64,000 nt of DNA. Source: Sycon ciliatum (taxonomy: Eukaryota; Porifera; Calcarea; Leucosolenida; Sycettidae). Made by a program: the position numbers and the translations under genes. Location of the stretch: assembly GCF_964019385.1 (NCBI RefSeq), contig NC_088643.1:17187873-17251872 (forward strand), in the 5' to 3' direction. Positions 40,753 to 53,133 of this stretch are shown one piece after another. The notes beneath the pieces are model-generated. The model had not been told where the DNA came from. It ran no database searches and saw only the letters and a program-made list of their open reading frames with translations. The stretch's first letter is position 1. Every line of letters starts with the position of its first letter.

Positions 40753-43700
40753 CTGGCTATCTGAATGTTTGTTCATTTGGACGTTGCAAGTATCTGGTAG
40801 CAGATAGAGAAAATGGCCGTGCTGGTTTTATGAAGGTTTGTGCATTTGGACATCGCAAGTAGCTGGTAGCAGATGGAGAAACTGGCGTGCTGGTTATCTG
40901 AATGTTAGTGCATTTGGACATCGCAAGTAGCGGGTAGCAGATGGAGAAAATGACCGTGCTGGTTATCTGAATGTTTGTGCATTTGGAGATCGCAAGTAGC
41001 TCGGGAAGCAGATGGAGAAAATGGCCAAGCTGGCTATCTGAATGTTTGTGCATTTGGAGATCGCAAGTAGCTCGGGTAGCAGAGGGAGGAAATGGCCGTG
41101 CCGGTTATCTGAATGTTTGCGCATATGGACAGCGCAAGTAGCTGGTAGCACATAGAGAAAATAGCCGTGCTGGTTATCTGAATGTTTGTGCATTTGGACC
41201 TCGAAAGTAGCCGGTAGCAGATGGAAAAATGGCCGTATTGGCTATCTGAATTTTTGTGCATTTGGACATCGCAAGTAGCTGGTAGCAGATGGAGAAAATA
41301 GCCGTGCTAATTATCTGAATGTTTGTGCATTTGGACATCGTAAGTAGCTGTTAGCAGATGGAGGAAATGGCCGTGCTGGTTATCTGAATGTTTGTTCATT
41401 TTGAGATCGTAAGTAGCTGGTAGCAGGTGGACGAAACGACAGTGCTGGTTATCTGCATATTTGTGAATTTGACCGTCCCCAGTATTTGGTAACAAATGGA
41501 AATAATGACCGTTCTGCTTATCTGAATATTTGTGCATTTGGACATCGCAAGTAGCTGGTAGCAGATGGAGAAACTGGCGTGCTGGTTATCTGAATGTTAG
41601 TGCATTTGGACATCGCAAGTAGCTGGTAGCAGATGGAGAAAATGGCCGTACTGGTTTTCTCAATGTTAGTGCATTTGGATATCGCAAGTAGCTGGTAGCA
41701 GATGGAGAAAATGGCCGTGCTGGCTATCTGAGTGTTTGTGCATTTGGACATCGCAAGTAGCTGGTAGCAGATGGAAAAATGGCCGTACTGGCTATCTGAA
41801 TGTTTGTTCATTTGGACGTTGCAAGTATCTGGTAGCAGATAGAGAAAATGGCCGTGCTGGTTTTATGAAGGTTTGTGCATTTGGACATCGCAAGTAGCTG
41901 GTAGCAGATGGAGAAACTGGCGTGCTGGTTATCTGAATGTTAGTGCATTTGGACATCGCAAGTAGCTGGTAGCAGATGGAGAAAATGGCCGTGCTGGTTA
42001 TCTGAATGTTGGTGCATTTGGAGATCGCAAGTAGCTCGGGAAGCAGATGGAGAAAATGGCCAAGCTGGTTATCTGAATGTTTGTGCATTTGGAGATCGCA
42101 AGTAGCTCGGGTAGCAGAGGGAGGAAATGGCCGTGCCGGTTATCTGAATGTTTGCGCATATGGACAGCGCAAGTAGCTGGTAGCACATAGAGAAAATAGC
42201 CGTGCTGGTTATCTGAATGTTTGTGCATTTGAACCTCGAAAGTAGCTGGTAGCAGATGGAAAAATGGCCGTACTGGCTATCTGAATTTTTGTGCATTTGG
42301 ACATTGCAAGTTTCTGGTAGAAGATAGAGAAAATGGCCGTGCTTGTTATCTGAATGTTTGTGCATTTGAACATCGCAAGGAGTTGGTAGCAGATGAAGTA
42401 AATGGCCGTGCTGGTTATCTGGATGTTTGTGCATTTGGACATCGCAAGTAGCAGGTAGCAGATGGATAAAATGGACGTGCCAGTTATCTGAATGTTTGTG
42501 CATTTGGACATCGCAAGTAGCTGGTAGCAAATGGAGAAAATGACCGTCCTGCTTATCTGAATGTTTGTGCACTTGGACATCGCAAGTAGCTGGTAGCAGT
42601 TGGAGAAAATGGCCGTGCTGGTTATCTGAATGTTTGTGCATTTGGATATCGCAAGTAGCAGGTAGCAGATGGAGAAAATGGCCGTGCTGGTTATCTGAAT
42701 GTTTGTGCATTTGGAGATTGCAAGTAGCTGGTAGCAGATGGAGAAAATAGCCGTGCTGCTTATCCGAATGTTTGTGCATTTGGACATCGCCAGTAGCTGG
42801 AAGCAGATGGAGAAAATGGCAGTGCTGGTTATCTGAATGTTTATGCATTTGGACATCGCAAGTAGCTGGTAGCAGATGGACAAAAGGGCCGTGCTGGTTA
42901 TCTGAATGTTTGTGCATTTGGACATCGCAAGTAGCTGGTAGCAGACGGACAAAAGGGCGTGCTGGTTATCTGAGTGTTTGTGCATTTTGCAATCGCATGT
43001 AGCTGGTAGCAGATGGAGAAAATGGCTGTGCTGGTTATCTGAATGTTTATGCATTTGGATATCGCAAGTAGCTGGTAGCAGATGGAGAAAATGGCCGTGC
43101 TGGTTATCTGAGTGTTTGTGCATTTGGATATCGCAAGTAGCAGGTAGCAGATGGAGAAAATGGCCGTGCTGGTTATCCGAATGTTTGTGCATTTGGACAT
43201 TGCAAGTAGCTGGTAGCAGATGAAGAAAATAGCCGTGCTGCTTATCCGAATGTTTGTGCATTTGGACATCGCCAGTAGCTGGTAGCAGATGGAGAAATTG
43301 GCAGGGCTGGTTATCTGAATGTTTTTATGCATTTGGACATCGCAAGTAGCTGGTAGCAGATGGAGAAAATGGCCGTGCTGGTTATCTGAATGTTTGTGCA
43401 TTTGGACATCGCAAGTAGCTGGTAGCAGATGGACAAAAGGGCCGTGCTGGTTATCTGAGTGTTTGTGCATTTGGATATCGCAAGTAGCAGGTAGCAGATG
43501 GAGAAAATGGCCGTGCTGGTTATCTGAATGTTTGTGCATTTGGACATTGCAAGTAGCTGGTAGCAGATGGAGAAAACAGCCGTGCTGCTTATCCGAATGT
43601 TTGTGCATTTGGACATCGCCAGTAGCTGGTAGCAGATGGAGAAAATGGCCGTGCTGGTTATCTGAATGTTTATGCATTTGGACATCGCAAGTAGCTGGTA

Positions 43701-44973
43701 GCAGATGGAGAAAATGGCCGTGCTGGTTATCTGAATGTTGGTGCTTTTGGACATCGCAAGTAGCTGGTAGCAGATGGACAAAAAGGCCGTGCTGGTTATC
43801 TGAGTGTTTGAGCATTTGGACGTCGCAAGTAGCTGGTAGCAGATGGAGAAAATGGCCGTGCTGGTTATCTGAATGTTTATGCATTTGGATATCGCAAATA
43901 GCTGGTAGCAGATGGAGAAAATGGCCGTGCTGGTTATCTGAATGTTCATGCATTTGGAGATCGCAAGTAGCTGGTAGCAGGTGGAGAAAATGGCAGTGCT
44001 GGTTATCTGAATGTTTATGCATGTGGACATCGCAAGTAGCTGGTAGCAGATGAAGAAAATGGCCGTGCTGGTTATCTGAATGTTTGTGCATGTGGACATC
44101 GCAAGTAGCTGGTAGCAGATGAAGAAAATGGCCGTGCTGGTTATCTGAATGTTTGTGCATTTAGAGATCGCAAGTAGGTCGGGTAGCAGAGGGAGGAAAT
44201 GGCCGTGCGGGTTATCTGAATGTTTGCGCATATGGACAGCGCAAGTAGCTGGTAGCAGATAGAGAAAATAGCCGTGCTGGTTATCTGAATGTTTGTGCAT
44301 TTGGATCTCGAAAGTAGCTGGTAGCAGATGGAAAAATGGCCGTACTGGCTATCTGAATTTGTGTGCATTTGGACATTGCAAGTTTCTGGTAACAGATAGA
44401 GAAAATGGCCGTGCTTGTTATCTGAATGTTTGTGCATTTGTGACATCGCAAGGAGCTGGTAGCAGATGAAGTAAATGGCCGTGCTGGTTATCTGGATGTT
44501 TGTGCATTTGGACATCGCATGTAGCAGGTAGCAGATGGATAAAATGGACGTGCTGGTTATCTGAATGTTTGTGCATTTGGACATCGAAAGTAGCTGGTAG
44601 CAGATGGAGAAAATGGCCGTGCTGGTTATCTGAATGTTTGTGGATTTGGACATTGCAAGTAGCTGGTAGCAGATGGAGAAAATAGCCGTGCTGCTTATCC
44701 GAATGTTTGTGCATTTGGACATCGCCAGTAGCTGGTAGCAGATTGAGAAAATGGCCGTGCTGGTTATCTGAATGTTTATGCATTTGGATATCGCAAGTAG
44801 CTGGTAGCAGATGGAGAGAATGGCCGTGTTGGTTATCTGAATGTTTATGCATTTGGAGATCGCAAGTAGCTGGTACCAGATGGAGAAAATGGCTGTGTTA
44901 GTTATCTGAATGTTTATGCATTTGGAGATTGCAAGTAGCTGGTAGCAGATGGAGAAAATGGCCGTGTTGGTTA
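40753..44973. repeat. 69-bp satellite array 2
   Basis: Continuation of array 1 after the retrotransposon. Blocks at about 40757-41306 and 41792-42345 match with an offset of 1,035 bp, exactly 15 monomers, so there is higher-order structure. The middle (42.2-44.2 kb) is the most uniform part and gives minus-strand shadow ORFs of 282-420 aa built from a 23-residue repeat. Confidence 0.95.
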
Positions 44974-45354
44974 GGCCAAACTAAAGAAGGTGTGTGGTTC
45001 GACTAACATGGACATTTTTTTTACGGGCGGGCGGGCGGATTTTTTTTTTTTTAATATATTTTTTAGTACATGTAAATACACTGTATACCATGGTATACGC
45101 GTATCGAGTAGACTCTACTACCAGCACAAGGCAGCAGTCGTACCACTCACTGCACTGCACTGCAGTACAACTACAAGCCAAGTCCAAAAGGAGCCGCCTG
45201 CGTCCGCAGACTCACGCCGCACAGCACGTAGACGTGGACGTGTTCAGTCCACGTACGTCAGTCACACGACAGCCCGCCGAAAAAAAGTTACGGTCGGGCT
45301 GAAATTGTACGGTCGGTCGGGTGAGTCGAACCACACACCTTCTTTAGTTTGGCC
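44974..45354. mobile_element. TTA-duplicating MITE in satellite, 31-bp TIRs
   Basis: Perfect 31-bp inverted ends start GGCCAAACTAAAGAAGG. TTA is duplicated (44971-44973, 45355-45357). 381 bp. Target choice and length fit Harbinger/Tourist MITEs, although the ends are not the usual GGG. An ATACCATGGTAT palindrome lies near 45086. Confidence 0.75.
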
Positions 45355-45535
45355 TTATCTGAATGTTTATGCATTTGGAGATCGCAAGTAGCTGGTAGCA
45401 GATGGAGAAAATGGCCGTGTTGGTTATCTGAATGTTTATGCATTTGGAGATCGCAAGTAGCTGGTAGCAGATGGAGAAAATGGCCGTGTTGGTTATCTGA
45501 GTGTTTGTGCATTTGGACCTCGCTAGTAGCTGGCA
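45355..45535. repeat. 69-bp satellite array 3
   Basis: About 2.6 monomers between the MITE and the SINE/hammerhead block. Confidence 0.9.
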
Positions 45536-45589
45536 ATAATAATATGAAGTCTGAAGAAAATGTTGAACAGTCTCTGCTGGGATGACGAC

Positions 45590-45662
45590 TACACCATAGC
45601 TCAGTGGTTAGAGCATCGCTGGCTACAAGCGAGGGTCCCTGGTTCGAGTCCTGGTGGTGACA
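45590..45662 (+). ncRNA. tRNA-like SINE head (left)
   Basis: 73 nt fold as a cloverleaf. D stem GCTC/GAGC; anticodon stem TCGCT/AGCGA (5 perfect pairs); 5-nt variable loop; T stem CCTGG/CCTGG with one mismatch and loop TTCGAGT; acceptor TACACCA/TGGTGAC with two end mismatches. A box TAGCTCAGTGG and B box GGTTCGAGTCC are canonical. The anticodon loop GGCTACA would put CTA at 34-36, but position 33 is G, not U. A tail with (AAT)n follows (45715-45765). I read this as a tRNA-derived SINE, not a working tRNA. Confidence 0.65.
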
Positions 45663-45712
45663 GTCAATTTTTTCTCCAGACTTTTCCCGTTTGTCTCTTT
45701 CCCTCAAACTAG

Positions 45713-45714
<2 letters not shown>

Positions 45715-45765
<51 letters not shown>
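45715..45765 (+). repeat. (AAT)n microsatellite, SINE tail
   Basis: AATAATAAT... for about 50 bp, 50 bp past the tRNA-like head. Confidence 0.85.
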
Positions 45766-45927
45766 TAACTGAAACTCGGATGTTGAGCCATAAATAAATG
45801 TAAAAGAGAAAAGTCAGTTTTGTGCCTAGTTATTGCACTTTCTGACTGTATATAGTATCATGTTACAGTGATGGAGAGTTACTCTTAACTCGTAACCATG
45901 TGTCCTTTTCTCTTTTACAATAATTAA
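45766..45927. other. Spacer of the inverted SINE pair
   Basis: About 160 bp between inverted arms 45545-45712 and 45928-46098. Contains inverted TTTTCTCTTTTAC copies (about 45800 and 45905). No gene. Confidence 0.5.
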
Positions 45928-45977
45928 CTGGTTTGAGGGAAAGAGACAAACGGGAAAAGTCTGAAGAAAAAATTGAC

Positions 45978-46050
45978 TGTCACCACCAGGACTCGAACCA
46001 GGGACCCTCGCTTGTAGCCAGCGATGCTCTAACCACTGAGCTATGGTGTA
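45978..46050 (-). ncRNA. tRNA-like SINE head (right, inverted)
   Basis: Reverse complement of 45590-45662 and, by reading, identical over the 73 nt, with the same anticodon loop and mismatches. The arms extend beyond the tRNA part on both sides, so the whole element, plus upstream flank, was copied in inverted form. Confidence 0.65.
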
Positions 46051-46116
46051 GTCGTCATCCCAGCAGAGGCCGTTCAACATTTTCTCCAGACTTCATATAA
46101 TAATAATAATAATAAT

Positions 46117-46654
46117 AAAAGGGTTTGCTCCCCACACCGGAGCTCGCGCTATTCCGCCGACTTTACTTGACACTTGACTGACTCACGACTGCCATCCAGA
46201 GCACACGAGAAGTCCATCGAACCTTCGACTCGGCAAACCTGCAAGAAAGCACCACTCCCTGCTCAATACACAGTGTTTCGGGGAATTCACCCCTCATCAG
46301 TTGAGCTTGAGTAGGCTGAGGAAGATTGTGCCTGAAGAGCACCACTTATATAGTGCTCTCCGGGCACAACCATCACCAGGGATACAAACTTACAGAGACG
46401 CTCCGTTTTCAGCGCGACAAACACCTCGTGAGCACCAGATAGCAGCGTGAGTCAGTGTCGCTCCTGGACGGTGAGACAGACGTCGAGGACCCTCGGTCAT
46501 TCGCAACGCTGTCACCTCCAAACCAACGAGTCGCAAGCCCGCGCTGGGCACAACAGTACGAAGTAGTGGTTGCGACCTCGGCGATGATTTGTAAGAAAAG
46601 GGTTTGCTCCCCACACCGGAGCTCGCGCTATTCCGCCGACTTTACTTGACACTT
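46117..46654 (-). mobile_element. Hammerhead unit with 59-bp direct repeats (retrozyme-like)
   Basis: A 59-bp block (AAAAGGGTTTGCTCCCC... to ...CTTGACACTT) lies at 46117-46175 and again at 46596-46654, 479 bp apart. Between them are a hammerhead (46261-46306), the TATA-loop hairpin and about 230 bp shared with 1447-1680. One full unit plus the start of a second is the arrangement expected of retrozymes or Penelope pseudo-LTRs copied from tandem or circular RNA. No coding sequence. Confidence 0.7.
46261..46306 (-). ncRNA. Hammerhead ribozyme, type I (copy 7)
   Basis: Same sequence as copies 1 and 6: stem I GCTCAA/TTGAGC, stem II GGGG/CCCC with loop TGAATT, stem III ACA/TGT, triplet GTA. It lies inside the only unit with both direct repeats. 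Confidence 0.92.
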
Positions 46655-46875
46655 AATATAAATAATAATTTGAAAGTAGGATGGAGGCAGAAAATATTAC
46701 AAAAAGTGTATTATCTACGCATGCATCTACGCAAGAGTCACCACCAGCCAATTAGGACATGTGTCAAAGTATTGAACGTTTTCGTTCCCTTCTTGTCAAA
46801 ATACTACAGGGAATGATGGAAATAAGCTAAAAGACTACAACTATAAGAAAAAGAAGTTCAGAAATATATCACTCC
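46655..46875. other. Unassigned sequence before satellite array 4
   Basis: A-rich, about 220 bp, no feature recognised. Confidence 0.4.
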
Positions 46876-49800
46876 AATTATGCAGATCGAGAAAATGGCC
46901 GTGCTAGTTATCTGAATGTTAGTGCATTTGGACATCGCAAGTAGCTGCTAGCATAATGGCAGTGCTGGTTATCTGAATGTTTGTGCATTTGGACGTCGCA
47001 AGTAGCTGGTAGCAGATAGAGAAAATGGCCGTGCTGGTTATCTGAATGTTTGTGCATTTGGACCTCTAAAGAAGCTGGTAGCAGATGGAAAAATGGCCGT
47101 ACTGGCTATCTGAATTTTTGTGCATTTGGATATCGGAAGTTGCTGGTAGCAGATGGAGAAAATGGCCGTGCTGGTTATCTGAATGTTTATGCATTGGAAC
47201 ATCGCAAGCGGCTGATAGCAGATGGAGGAAATGGCCGTGCTGGTTATCTGAATGTTTGTGCATTTGGATATCGCAAGTAGCTGGTACCAGATGGAGAAAA
47301 TTCCCCTGCTGGTTATCTGAATGTTTGTGCATTTGGACATCGCAAGTAGCTCGTAGCAGATGCAGAAAATGGCCGTGCTGGTTATCTGAATGTTACTGCA
47401 TTTGGGTATCGCAAGTAGCTGGTAGCAGATGGAGAAAATGGCCGTGCTAGTTATCTGAATGTTAGTGCATTTGTGACATCGCAAGGAGCTGGTAGCAGAT
47501 GAAGTAAATGGCGTGCTGGTTATCTGGATGTTTGTGCATTTGGACATCGCATGTAGCAGGTAGCAAACGGAGAAAATGGCCGTGGTGGTTATCTGAATGT
47601 TTGTGCATTTGGACATCGCAAGTAGCTGGTAGCCGATGGAGAGAATTGCCGTGCTGGTCATCTGAATCTTTGTGCATTTGGACATCACAAGTAGCTCGGG
47701 TAGCAGATGGAAAAATGGCCGTACTGGCTATCTCAATGTTTGTGTATTTGGACATTGCAAGTATCTGGTAGCACATCGAGAAAATGGCCGTGCTGGTTAT
47801 CTGAATGTTTGTGCATTTTGACATTGCAAGTAGCTTGTAGGCGATAGAGAAAATGGCTGTGCTGGTTATCTGAATGTTTGTGCATTTGGACGTCGCAAGT
47901 AGCTGGTAGCAGATAGAGAAAATGGCCGTGCTGGTTATCTGAATGTTTGTGCATTTGGACCTCGAAAGAAGCTGGTAGCAGATGGAGAAATGGCCGTACT
48001 GGCTATCTGAATTTTTGTGCGTTTGGATATCGGAAGTAGCTGGTAGCAGATGGAGAAAATGGCCGTGCTGGTTATCTGAATGTTTGTGCATTGGAACATC
48101 GCAAGTGGCTGATAGCAGAGGGAGGAAATGGCCGTGCTGGTTATCTGAATGTTTGTGCATTTGGATATCGCAAGTAGCTTGTAGCAGATGGAGAAAATTC
48201 CCCTGCTGGTTATCTGAATGTTTGTGCATTTGGACATCGCAAGGAGGTCGTAGCATATGGAGAAAATGGCCGTGCTGGCTATCTGAATGTTACTGCATTT
48301 GGATATCGCAAGTAGCTCGGGTAGCAGATGGAGAAAATGGCCGTGGTGGTTATCTGAATGTTTGTGCATTTGGACATCGCAAGCAGCTGGTAGCCGATGG
48401 AGAGAATTGCCGTGCTGGTTATCTGAATCTTTGTGCATTTGGACATCGCAAGTAGCTGGTAGCAGATGGAAAAATGGCTGTGCTGGTTATCTGAATGTTT
48501 GTGCATTTGGACATTGCAAGTAGCCGGTAGGCGAGCGAGAAAATGGCTGTGCTGGTTATCTGAATGTTTGTGCATTTGGACGTCGCAAGTAGCTGGTAGC
48601 AGATAGAGAAAATGGCCGTGCTGGTTATCTGAATATTTGTGCATTTCGACCTCGAAAGAAGCTGGTAGCAGATAGAAAAATGGCCGTACTGGCTATCTGA
48701 ATTTTTGTGCATTTGGATCTCGGAAGTAGCTGGTAGCAGATGGAGAAAAGGCCCCGCTGGTTTTCTGAATGTTAGTGCATTTGGACATCGCAAGTAGCTG
48801 GTAGCAGATGGAGAAAATGGCCGTGCTGGTTATCCTAATATTAGTGCATTTGGACATCGCAAGTCGCTGGTAGCTTATGGACAAAATGGCCGTGCTGGTT
48901 ATCTGAATGTTAGTGCATTTGGACATCGCAAGTAGCTTGGGTAGCAGATGGAGAAAATGGCCGTGCTGGTTATCTGAATGTTTATGCATTTGGACATCGC
49001 AAGTGGCTGATAGCAGATGGAGGAAATGGCCTGAATGTATGTGCATTTGAATATCGCAAGTAGCTGGCAGCAGAAGGAGAAAATTTCCCGGTTGGTTATC
49101 TGAATATTCGTGCATTTGGACATCGCAAGTAGCTCGTAGCAGATGCAGAAAATGGTCGTGCTGGTTATCTGAATGTTACTGCATTTGGATATTGCAAGTA
49201 GCTGGTAGCAGCTGGAGAAAATGGCCGTGCTAGTTATCTGAATGTTAGTGCATTTGGACATCGCAAATAGCTGGTAGCAGATGGAGAAAATGGCCGTGCT
49301 GGTTATCTGAATGTTTGTGCATTTGGACATGGCAAGAAGCTCGGGTAGCCGATGGAGAAAATGGCCGTGCTGGTTATCTGAATGTTTATACATTTGGACA
49401 TCGCAAGTGGCTGATAGCAGATGGAGGAAATGGCCGTGCTGGTTATCTGAGTGTTAGTGGATTTGGATATCGCAAGTAGCTGGTAGCAGATGGAGAAAAT
49501 GGCTGTGCTGGTTATCTGAATGTTTGTGCGTTTGGACATCGCAAGTAGCTGATAGCAGATGGAGAAAAAACTGTGCTGGTTATCTGAATGTTTGTGCATT
49601 TAGACATCGCAAATAGCTGACAGGAGAGGGAAAAATGACCATGCTGGTTATCTGAATGTTTATGCATTTGGACATCGCAAGTAGCTGGTAGCCGACGGAG
49701 AAAATGGCCATGCTAGTTATCTGAATGTTTGTGCATTTGGACATCGCAAGTAGCTGGTAGCAGATGGAGAAAATGGCCGTGCTGGTTATCTAAATGTTTA

Positions 49801-49997
49801 TGCATTTAGACATCGCAAGTAGCTGGTAGCGGATAGAGTAAATGGCCGTGCTGGCTATCTTAATGTTTGTGCATTTGGACATCGCAAGTAGCTCGGGTAG
49901 CAGATGGAGAAAATGGCCGTGCTGGTAATCTGAATGTTCGTGCATTTGGACATCGCAAGTAGCTGGTAGCAGATTGGGAAAATGGCCGTGCTGGATA
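46876..49997. repeat. 69-bp satellite array 4
   Basis: Higher-order structure with an 897-bp (13-monomer) offset between blocks at about 47085 and 47982. Monomers are more diverged than in array 2. All ORFs are period-3 shadows. Confidence 0.95.
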
Positions 49998-50571
49998 CAG
50001 GTCGTCCCCCGTTAGTACATAAACCCCGTTAGTACATAAGAAATCTCAAGTCCCGGACGAAACGTGGTCACTTCCATACAAATTTTGTCAGTTAGTACAT
50101 AATTCGTTAGTACATAAACCCCGTTAGTACATAACATTTCTCCGTACCCGCATGCCACCTTCCTCAATAGTACATAATTTGTTGGTCTTTTGGCCTTCCA
50201 GTGGAGGCACGTCGTGTTCTAGTTTCTACTTGTGGACGCAATTATCTCAGAAATCAGAGCGCACATCACAAACCGACAAAGCCCTGTTTTTTTCGAGTGA
50301 CTGTACAGGTGCGGCTGGGCATGTATCATGTTACTGTAGAATCTTCGCTGACTGTGACCGTTATAACATAATTATTTTTTATGTTATATCGAGGGAATCT
50401 AGAATATCTCGCTCCCTAGTCATGGCAGCAAGAAACACTCAGAAAAGTTGAAAAAAGTGCAAAATGCTGGTATACAAGCAAGTTATGTACACTTTCGTTT
50501 AGTACATAAACCCCGTTAATACATAACATTTGTCAAGTCCCAGAGATTATGTATCAACGACGGACGACCTG
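49998..50571. mobile_element. 574-bp Tc1/mariner-pogo-type MITE in satellite
   Basis: CAGGTCGTCC and GGACGACCTG ends, with TA on both sides (49996-49997, 50572-50573). The ends carry several GTTAGTACATAA repeats. A 99-aa ORF (50152-50451) has no transposase features. Confidence 0.75.
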
Positions 50572-52925
50572 TATCTGAATATTTGTGCGTTTGGACATCG
50601 CAAGTAGGTCGGATAGCAGATGGAGAAAATGTCCGTGCTGGTTATCTGAATGTTTGTGGATTTGGACATTGCAAGTAGCTTGTAGCCGATGGAGAGAATT
50701 GCTGTGCTGTTTATCTGAATCTTCGTGCATTTGGCATCGCTGGTAGCAGATGGAGAAAATGGCTGTACTGGTTATCCGAATGTTTGTGCATTTGGACATC
50801 GCAAGTAGCTGGTAGCAGATGGAGAAAATGACCGTGCTGGTTATCTGAATGTTTGTGCATTTGGACATCACAAGTTGCTGGTAGAGGATAGAGAAAATAG
50901 GCTTGCTGCTTACCTGGATGTTTATGCATTTGGACATTGCAAGTAGCTGGTAGCCGATGGAGAAAATGGCCGTGTTTCGCTATCTGAATGTTTGTGCATT
51001 TGGACATCGCAAGTTGCTGGTAGAAGATGGAGAATATGGCCGTGCTGCTTATCCGAATGTTTATGCATTTGGACATCGCAAGTAGCTGGAAGCGGATTGA
51101 GTAAATGACCGTGCTGGTTATCTGAATGTTTGTGCATTTGACCATCGCAAGTAGCTGGTACCAGATGGGGAAAATGGCCGCGCTGGTAATCTAAATGTTC
51201 GTGCTTTTGGTCATCGCAAGTAGCTGGTAGCAAATGGGTAAAATGGCCGTGCTGGGTATCTGAATGTTTATGCATTTGGACATCGCAATTAGCTGGTAGC
51301 AGATGGGGGAAATGGCCGTGCTGGATATCGGAATGTTTGTGCATTTGGACATTGCAAGTAGCTCGGATAGCAGATGGAGAAAATGTCCGCGCTGGTGATC
51401 TGAATGTTTATGCATTGGGCATCGAAAGTAGCTGTTAACAGATGGCCGGAGAAATTGGCTGTGCTGCTTATCTGAATGTTTATGCATTTGGACATTGCAA
51501 GTAGCTGGTGGCAGATGGGTAAAATGACCGTGCTGGATATCTGAATGTTTGTGCATTTGGACATCGCAAGTAGCTCGGATAGCAGATGGAGAAAATGGCC
51601 GCGCTGGTTATCTAAATATTTATGCATTTGGACATCGCAAGTAGCTGGTAGCGGATAGAATAAATGGCCGTGCTGGTTATCTGAATGTTTGTGCATTTGG
51701 ACATCGCAAGTAGCTGGTACCAGAAGGGGAAAATGGCCGTGCAGGTAATCGGAATGTTTGTCCATTTCCACATCGCAAGTAGCTGAGAGCAGATGGAGAA
51801 ATGGCCGTGCTGGTTATCTGAATGTTTGTGCATTTGGACATCGTAAGTAGCTGTTCGCAGATGGAGAAAATGGCCGTGCTGGTTATCTGAATGTTTATGC
51901 ATTTGGGCATCGCAAGTAACTGGCAGCAGATGGAGAACATGGCTGTGCTGGTTGTCCAAATGCTTGTGCATTTGGACATAGCAAGTAGCTGGTAGCCGAT
52001 GGCGAAAATGGCTGTGCTGGTTATCTGAATGTTTGTGCATTTAGACATCGCAAATAGCTGACAGGAGATGGAAAAATGGCCATGCTGGTTATCTGAATGT
52101 TTATGCATTTGGACATCGCAAGTAGCTGGTAGTGGATTGGAGAAAATGGCTGTGCTGGTTATCCGAATATTTGTGCATTTATACATCGCAAGTTGCTGGT
52201 AGCCGACGGAGAAAATGGCCATGCTAGTTATCTGAATGTTTGTGCATTTGGACATCGCAAGTAGCTGGTAGCAGATGGAGAAAATGGCCGTGCTAGTTAT
52301 CGGAATGTTTATGCATTTGGACATGGCAAGTAACTGGTAGCAGATAGAGAACTTAGCTTTGCTGGTTATCCCGACGAATAATTGTGCTTTTGGACATCGC
52401 AAGTAGCTGGTAGCAGATGGAGAAAATGTCCGCGCTGGTTACCTGAATGTTTACGCATTGGGCATCGGAAGAAGCTGAAAGCAGATGGAGAAAATGGCTG
52501 TGCTGGTTATCTGAATGTTCGTGCATTTGGACATCGCACCTATCTGGTAGCAGATGGGGGAAATGGCCGTGCTGGATATCTGAATGTTTGTGCATTTGGA
52601 CATCGCAAGTAGCTCGGATAGCAGATGGAGAAAATGTCCGCGCTGGTTACCTGAATGTTTATGCATTGGGCATCGCAAGTAGCTGAAAGCAGATGGAGAA
52701 AATGGCTGTGCTGGTTATCTGAATGTTCGTGCATTTGGACATCGCACCTACCTGGTAGCAGATGGGGGAAATGGCCGTGCTGGATATCTGAATGTTTGTG
52801 CATTTGGACATCGCAAGTAGCTCGAATAGCAGATGGAGAAAATGTCCGCGCTGGTTACCTGAATGTTTATGCATTGGGCATCGCAAGTAGCTGAAAGCAG
52901 ATGGAGAAAATGGCCGTTGCCGTTA
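50572..52925. repeat. 69-bp satellite array 5
   Basis: Diverged monomers with many small indels. Near the right end a 208-bp block (3 monomers) is repeated at about 52447, 52655 and in part 52863. Confidence 0.95.
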
Positions 52926-53133
52926 CTGTAAAACAGGTAACGTTTGTGACAATAAATGTTTGCGTTTTCCAAATTGAGACAGGTTTGCTCTGTTTAATGT
53001 TTGCGACATAGTGGAGTCAGTCGTTGCATTGAACTTTACATGGCGCGAGTTTGCGTTGTTCAAAGTTTGCGATTCGGGGCCTCTCGCAAAATTCGCAAAC
53101 ACTTTTACGTCGCATTACTTACCCGTTTTACAG
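52926..53133. mobile_element. 208-bp TA MITE in satellite
   Basis: CTGTAAAACAGGTAA and TTACCCGTTTTACAG ends with one mismatch; TA at 52924-52925 and 53134-53135. The interior is rich in TTTGCG motifs. A mariner-like target site; non-coding. Confidence 0.75.

Noticed and set aside
42069..44300. Minus-strand ORFs of 282-420 aa made of 23-residue repeats
   Set aside because: The monomer is 69 bp, a multiple of three, so several frames are open at once, including a plus-strand one of 244 aa. No frame is kept across the 71-bp variants.
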